A stretch of DNA of 9,237 nt, taken from 62-47 sp039808365. Its GTDB lineage: Bacteria > Pseudomonadota > Alphaproteobacteria > Rhizobiales > Xanthobacteraceae. Each line of letters begins with the position of its first letter. Positions within the stretch are counted from its first letter, which is position 1. The notes below the pieces were generated by a model. That model saw nothing but the letters and a program-made list of their open reading frames with translations, had not been told where the DNA came from and did not search any database. Below are positions 5,790 to 9,237 of this stretch, piece after piece. Made by a program: the position numbers and the translations under genes. The stretch covers positions 1-9,237 of the forward strand of contig JBDHSX010000148.1 in NCBI GenBank assembly GCA_039808365.1. The letters are read 5' to 3'.

Positions 5790-6545
5790 ATGGCAGCTTC
5801 ACACAAGGTCGCATTGGTCACCGGCGCGGGCTCCGGGGTCGGCCGCGCCAGCGCGCTGGCGCTGATGAAGGCGGGTTTCGCGGTGGTGCTCGCCGGGCGC
5901 CGCGCCGACAAGCTGAACGAGACCGCCGAGGCCGGCAAGTCGTTCGGCACGGCGCTGGCGGTGCCTTCGGACATGACCGATCCCGCCTCGATCGCGGCGC
6001 TGTTCGCGAAGACCAAGGACGCTTTCGGCCGGCTCGACGTGCTGTTCAACAATGCCGGCATCGGCGCGCCGCCGGTCGCCTTCGAGGATGTCAGCGTCGC
6101 GCAATGGAAGGCCGTGGTCGACACCAACCTCACCGCGCCGTTCCTGTGCACCCAGCACGCCTTCCGCATCATGAAGGATCAGAGCCCGCGCGGCGGGCGC
6201 ATCATCAACAACGGGTCGATCTCGGCCTACGCGCCGCGCCCGTTCTCGGCGGCCTACACCGCGACCAAGCACGCCATCACCGGCCTGACGCGGGCGACCT
6301 CGCTGGACGGCCGCGCCTACGACATCGCCTGCGGCCAGATCGACATCGGCAACGCCGCCACCGAAATGACCGCGCGCATGGCCGACGGCGTGTTGCAGCC
6401 GGACGGCCGCACCATGGTCGAGCCGCGCATGGACGTTCAGAACGTCGCCGACGCGGTGGTGTTCATGGCGACGCGGCCGCTCGACGCCAACGTCATGTTC
6501 CTCAACGTGATGGCGACCAAGATGCCGTTCGTCGGGCGCGGCTGA
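5790..6545 (+). CDS. SDR-family NAD(P)-dependent oxidoreductase
   Basis: Classical short-chain dehydrogenase/reductase of 251 aa, the usual size. Visible motifs are the Rossmann glycine loop TGAGSGVG at 11-18, AGRR at 35-38 (an Arg pair after the second strand, favouring NADP(H)), D61, NNAG at 87-90, N113 and the catalytic Ser143, Tyr156 and Lys160 (YTATK). The usual PG after the sixth strand is replaced by IDIGNAATEM at 184-193, a variant I recognise in a subgroup of rhizobial SDRs. The substrate cannot be told from sequence. The ATG at 5790 is chosen for AAGGGA 10 nt upstream; a frame-open start at 5739 would add 17 basic residues before the fold and lies inside the hairpin zone. It is probably a separate unit from the Anbu cluster and converges with the gene at 6569. 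Confidence 0.9.
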   Translation: MAASHKVALVTGAGSGVGRASALALMKAGFAVVLAGRRADKLNETAEAGKSFGTALAVPSDMTDPASIAALFAKTKDAFGRLDVLFNNAGIGAPPVAFEDVSVAQWKAVVDTNLTAPFLCTQHAFRIMKDQSPRGGRIINNGSISAYAPRPFSAAYTATKHAITGLTRATSLDGRAYDIACGQIDIGNAATEMTARMADGVLQPDGRTMVEPRMDVQNVADAVVFMATRPLDANVMFLNVMATKMPFVGRG

Positions 6546-6568
6546 GCGCGCGCCGCGACATCCTCCCG

Positions 6569-7114
6569 TCACGCATTCGGCAGCAGGGCGCGCCAGCGCA
6601 GCCCTGTCTCGACGACGGGCCAGGGCTCCGCGACCGTCGTGACGAATTCGGATGAAGCGGGCGCGCCGTCCGGCAGGTTGACCCACAGCAGGAAGTGGCC
6701 GTTGCCGGTCCGCAGCGTCGCGCCGCCCTTGCCGAAACAGGCGTGGAACGGCGGCAGCGAATCCCACTGCATCGGCCATGACGCCTGCTGCTGGAGCGGC
6801 AATTCCCGGCCCGCGCGAAACGGGCGCAGATACCACGGCGGCTGATCCCGCAAGGGCATGCTCACAAGCCGCGCCGCGCCGAGCCGGGACAATGCCGCGA
6901 TGACGCGCGACAACACGCCTTCGGCGGCCTGATCCCAGGCCTCGTCATTGTCGCCGAACAGCGTGAACCCGGCCTCCGCGAAGCACGCATCATGGTTCAC
7001 GGGAGCCGGCCAGATCGCCAGCAACCGGCAATCCGGCGAAGCCATGCCCCCGGCCTCTTCGTTCGGTACGGTGGACCAGTGGACCTGAAAGTGTCGCGGG
7101 GCGGCAACGGCCAT
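6569..7114 (-). CDS. Hypothetical protein, tryptophan-rich, not recognised
   Basis: I do not recognise this family. The frame encodes 181 aa from the ATG at 7114, or 158 aa from an internal ATG at 7045 that has GAGG 8 nt upstream; the 7114 start has no visible ribosome site, so the shorter form is a real alternative. There is no signal peptide, transmembrane segment or cysteine cluster. Tryptophan is unusually frequent (9 of 181), mostly in the second half, as in PPWYLRPF (92-99), SWPMQWDSL (112-120) and LLWVNLPDG (142-150). A helical stretch covers about 58-80. The mix of short hydrophobic strands and one helix suggests a small globular cytosolic fold. It converges with the SDR gene with 23 bp between the stops. 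No function is assigned. Confidence 0.7.
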   Translation of the reverse strand: MAVAAPRHFQVHWSTVPNEEAGGMASPDCRLLAIWPAPVNHDACFAEAGFTLFGDNDEAWDQAAEGVLSRVIAALSRLGAARLVSMPLRDQPPWYLRPFRAGRELPLQQQASWPMQWDSLPPFHACFGKGGATLRTGNGHFLLWVNLPDGAPASSEFVTTVAEPWPVVETGLRWRALLPNA

Positions 7115-7122
7115 TTGGGAAT

Positions 7123-7185
7123 CAACGTCGGGAAAATGAAATGACAGGTCTCACGGACCGCATGACATGAATGGCCCCGACGTTG
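7123..7185. repeat. Perfect 10-bp inverted repeat with 43-nt loop upstream of the hypothetical gene
   Basis: CAACGTCGGG (7123-7132) pairs exactly with CCCGACGTTG (7176-7185); inside the loop GGTC-TCACG-GACC (7147-7159) can form a second small hairpin. It begins 8 bp before the ATG at 7114 on the minus strand, so it could be an mRNA leader structure or a binding site for a regulator of that gene. If the true start is 7045 it lies further upstream. Confidence 0.45.
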
Positions 7186-7255
7186 CAATTCATTAAAGCA
7201 ACGACCCCAATGCGCCCATGCGATTGGGCTTCACACCGAACGTGCGCGCGAGACG

Positions 7256-7294
7256 CATGGACGCGGCGCGGTCGCGACCCCGCCGCCGTCCATG
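7256..7294 (-). terminator. Strong hairpin about 40 bp downstream of the Usg gene
   Basis: CATGGACGCGGCG (7256-7268) pairs with CGCCGCCGTCCATG (7281-7294) with a single bulged C. The intervening 12 nt contain a perfect palindrome, GGTCGCGACC (7270-7279), so the structure can extend as a nearly continuous stem. It lies downstream of the Usg stop (7334) on the minus strand. There is no T-run, so it may be a non-canonical terminator, a 3'-end protector, or a DNA-level cruciform. Confidence 0.35.
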
Positions 7295-7333
7295 AATGGC
7301 GACGGGACCTCGCGCGGCTCACATGCCCGCGCC

Positions 7334-7663
7334 TCAATGCAGGCGAAACACCCCGTCCACCGCGCGCAGTTCGGCGGGCTTCACCAGTCGCGAATGCGCC
7401 ACCGTCACCGCCACCAGCGGACCGTCGAGCGACTTTTCCCAGAAGGCGAGGAAACTCTGCAACGCCGGAAATTTCGGAAACAGGTCGTAAGCCTGCCAGA
7501 CATAGGATTGCAGCAGCCAGCGGTGATCCGGCCGGCGATAGAGGATTTCCGCGGTGGTCAGGCCATAGCCGAGCAGCACCTTGCGAAAATCCTCGGACAC
7601 TTCACCGTTCGCACCCCGGCCGTTTGAACCGAGGTCCTTCGAAACCAAGTCCTTCGAAACCAT
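7334..7663 (-). CDS. usg: Usg family protein
   Basis: A 109-aa protein of the alphaproteobacterial Usg-like family, whose function is unknown; the name comes from a gene linked to trp genes. The conserved core runs from FRKVLLGYGLTTAEILYRRPDH (26-47) through LLQSYVWQAYDLFPKFPALQSFL (50-72), FWEKSLDGPL (74-83) and VAHSRLVKPAELRAVDGV (88-105). The start at 7663 is fixed by the ideal AGGAGG 6 nt upstream; a frame-open extension to 7738 has no such support. The N-terminal 20 residues lie outside the family core and consist of 5-residue repeats: VSKDL, VSKDL, then degenerate GSNGR and GANGE. No membrane segment or signal peptide is seen. It is transcribed divergently from groES, sharing a 371-bp intergenic region. 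Confidence 0.9.
   Translation of the reverse strand: MVSKDLVSKDLGSNGRGANGEVSEDFRKVLLGYGLTTAEILYRRPDHRWLLQSYVWQAYDLFPKFPALQSFLAFWEKSLDGPLVAVTVAHSRLVKPAELRAVDGVFRLH
7634..7663 (-). repeat. 15-bp in-frame tandem repeat at the start of the Usg gene
   Basis: On the plus strand GTCCTTCGAAACCA occurs at 7634-7647 and 7649-7662, a 15-bp period differing only in the last base of each unit. A more diverged third unit (9 of 15 matches) precedes it at 7619-7633. In protein the copies read VSKDL-VSKDL. The period is a multiple of three, so copy-number change would leave the frame intact. Confidence 0.8.
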
Positions 7664-7812
7664 GTCAACCCTCCTATCCGGAGCGCGTCTGACAGGGCGA
7701 CCGACAACCGAGAGCCACCCGGTTCGAAATGCGCTCACATATGAGAAATGTGACGCAGGGCACCAATCGATCTCAAGCCTAAAAGTTTAATAATATGTTG
7801 AGATATCAAGCA

Positions 7813-7839
7813 TTAGCAGCCACTTACCGCAATTGCTAA
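7813..7839. promoter_or_regulatory. Second, distal CIRCE-like inverted repeat
   Basis: TTAGCAGCC-N9-AATTGCTAA has the exact CIRCE geometry (9-9-9). The outer six bases of both arms match the consensus (TTAGCACTC-N9-GAGTGCTAA) perfectly, with the inner three bases diverged (14 of 18 arm bases match). It lies 67 bp upstream of the better CIRCE. It may be a second HrcA site or a decayed copy. Confidence 0.5.
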
Positions 7840-7879
7840 CAGCGCGGACGGCTCCCCATGCACGCCGTCGGAAACCATT

Positions 7880-7906
7880 TTGGCAATCCATCCGCCGGAG
7901 TGCTAA
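7880..7906. promoter_or_regulatory. CIRCE operator (HrcA-binding) of groESL
   Basis: TTGGCAATC-N9-GAGTGCTAA matches the CIRCE consensus at 16 of 18 arm positions, with a perfect right arm. CIRCE is bound by the HrcA repressor, which releases on heat or chaperone shortage. The same segment can be read as a promoter, TTGGCA (7880-7885), 18 nt, TAAATT (7904-7909), so a bound repressor would cover it. The position about 130 bp before groES fits the usual arrangement. Confidence 0.8.
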
Positions 7907-7993
7907 ATTTTTTCGCGACCCCCCTTGCCCGATGGATTTGACCGGCCTATGTCGGAAGCAATCGCGCTGGCACTCGCCCGCCGCGATTGCCAA

Positions 7994-8020
7994 TTCAAAA
8001 TTTCAAAATACCTTCAAAAT
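7994..8020 (+). repeat. Three AU-rich direct repeats in the groES leader
   Basis: TTCAAAAT occurs three times at 7994-8001, 8002-8009 and 8013-8020, ending 3 nt before the AGGAGG Shine-Dalgarno (8024-8029). An unstructured A/U-rich stretch here would suit a ribosome standby or S1-binding enhancer for a highly translated mRNA; this role is inferred. Confidence 0.7.
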
Positions 8021-8034
8021 CTTAGGAGGACTGC

Positions 8035-8349
8035 ATGAAATTCCGTCCGCTTCACGACCGGGTCGTGGTCAAGCGCATCGACGCCGAAGAAAAGACAGCA
8101 GGCGGCATCATCATTCCGGACAGCGCCAAGGAGAAGCCGTCGCAGGGTGAAATCCTTTCGGTCGGTCCCGGCGGCCGCGACGAGGCCGGCAAGCTGATCC
8201 CGATCGACCTCAAGGTCGGCGACCGCGTGCTGTTCGGCAAATGGTCCGGCACCGAGGTCAAGATCGACGGCCAGGAAGTCCTGATCATGAAGGAGAGCGA
8301 CATCATGGGCGTTCTCGAAGACACCGCCGCCAAGAAGAAGGCCGCCTGA
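8035..8349 (+). CDS. groES: Co-chaperonin GroES (Cpn10)
   Basis: A 104-aa heptameric lid of the GroEL folding chamber, in the cytosol. It begins MKFRPLHDRVVVKRID, typical of alphaproteobacterial GroES. The mobile loop that docks on GroEL covers about 17-33, with the key GGIII at 23-27. Other family blocks are GPGGRDEAGK (44-53), VGDRVLFGKWSGTEV (61-75) and VLIMKESDIMGVL (82-94). The C terminus ends in a Lys/Ala-rich tail (TAAKKKAA), a small extension over E. coli GroES (97 aa). AGGAGG is 5 nt upstream of the ATG, giving very strong initiation. groEL follows after 40 bp in the same operon. Control is by the CIRCE at 7880 and possibly a second site at 7813. These bacteria often carry several groESL copies; the CIRCE marks this as an HrcA-regulated one. 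Confidence 0.97.
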   Translation: MKFRPLHDRVVVKRIDAEEKTAGGIIIPDSAKEKPSQGEILSVGPGGRDEAGKLIPIDLKVGDRVLFGKWSGTEVKIDGQEVLIMKESDIMGVLEDTAAKKKAA

Positions 8350-8389
8350 GCGCCTTATCCCCTCCCGTTCATTCGCAAGGAAAACCACC

Positions 8390-9237
<848 letters not shown>

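Larger units (their letters stand above)
7664..8034. promoter_or_regulatory. Intergenic control region between usg and groESL
   Basis: This 371-bp AT-richer stretch has no credible gene. Apart from the sites listed separately it holds an inverted repeat TCACAT-N7-ATGTGA (7735-7740 / 7748-7753) that could belong to either divergent gene. A weak RpoH-like candidate is TTGCTA (7833-7838), 15 nt, then CCCCATG (7854-7860). A second promoter candidate lies within the CIRCE at 7880. The groES leader would be roughly 115-125 nt if transcription starts just after that CIRCE. Confidence 0.6.

Noticed and set aside
7664..7738. Upstream extension of the Usg protein
   Set aside because: The ATG at 7663 has an ideal AGGAGG 6 nt upstream; the extension is Arg-rich and lies outside the family core.
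7735..7753. CRP-like site in TCACAT-N7-ATGTGA
   Set aside because: The half-sites are in the opposite order to TGTGA-N6-TCACA; the inverted repeat may still be a site for another protein, but there is no basis for naming it.
7907..8034. ROSE-type RNA thermometer in the groES leader
   Set aside because: The Shine-Dalgarno is flanked by A/U-rich repeats and I find no anti-Shine-Dalgarno strand close enough to form the typical final hairpin.
7833..8150. Plus-strand frame running through the groES leader into groES
   Set aside because: It overlaps groES in a different frame and covers the CIRCE region.

Overview
The window is high-GC chromosomal DNA of an alphaproteobacterium, most likely from the Bradyrhizobium / Rhodopseudomonas / Nitrobacter group (Nitrobacteraceae). 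The pointers are an Usg-family gene beside groESL, a CIRCE-type operator at groES, a COG1058-gpt pair, and a dispersed palindromic repeat whose arms (CGTCATTGCGAG, CTGGATTGCTTCG) are a familiar type in these genomes. This placement rests on recognition; no search was run.

Layout. (1) Positions 1-1429, minus strand: a stand-alone CinA-N-terminal / MoaB-like protein (COG1058), xanthine-guanine phosphoribosyltransferase (gpt) 10 bp downstream, then the first 17 codons of a conserved hypothetical gene that leaves the window. A dispersed inverted repeat fills the gap between gpt and that last gene. (2) 1430-1639: divergent promoter region. (3) 1640-5708, plus strand: a four-gene cluster of circularly permuted ATP-grasp, alpha-E domain protein, transglutaminase-like protein, and Anbu (proteasome/HslV-like peptidase). 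(4) 5790-6545: an SDR oxidoreductase, separated from Anbu by two hairpins. (5) 6569-7114, minus: a tryptophan-rich protein I do not recognise. (6) 7334-7663, minus: Usg-family protein. (7) 7664-8034: the groESL control region. It holds one good CIRCE, a second CIRCE-like element 67 bp upstream, and three AU-rich direct repeats before a perfect Shine-Dalgarno. (8) 8035-9237, plus: groES and the first 282 codons of groEL, cut by the window edge.

The most interesting part is the Anbu cluster. The ATP-grasp is predicted to form peptide or isopeptide bonds; alpha-E is its constant partner; the transglutaminase-like protein (Cys167-His205-Asp221) should cleave or transfer amide bonds; and Anbu has the Thr1/Asp17/Lys32 layout of a proteasome-type N-terminal nucleophile hydrolase. 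The neighbourhood has been noted before in comparative genomics, but its substrate and physiological role are, to my knowledge, unknown. The simplest inference is a closed make-and-break cycle for a peptide or peptide tag. Other points of interest are the double CIRCE arrangement, the repeat placed between a stop codon and the next Shine-Dalgarno, and the tandem-repeat N terminus of the Usg protein. I saw no phage genes, insertion sequence, CRISPR array, tRNA or rRNA.
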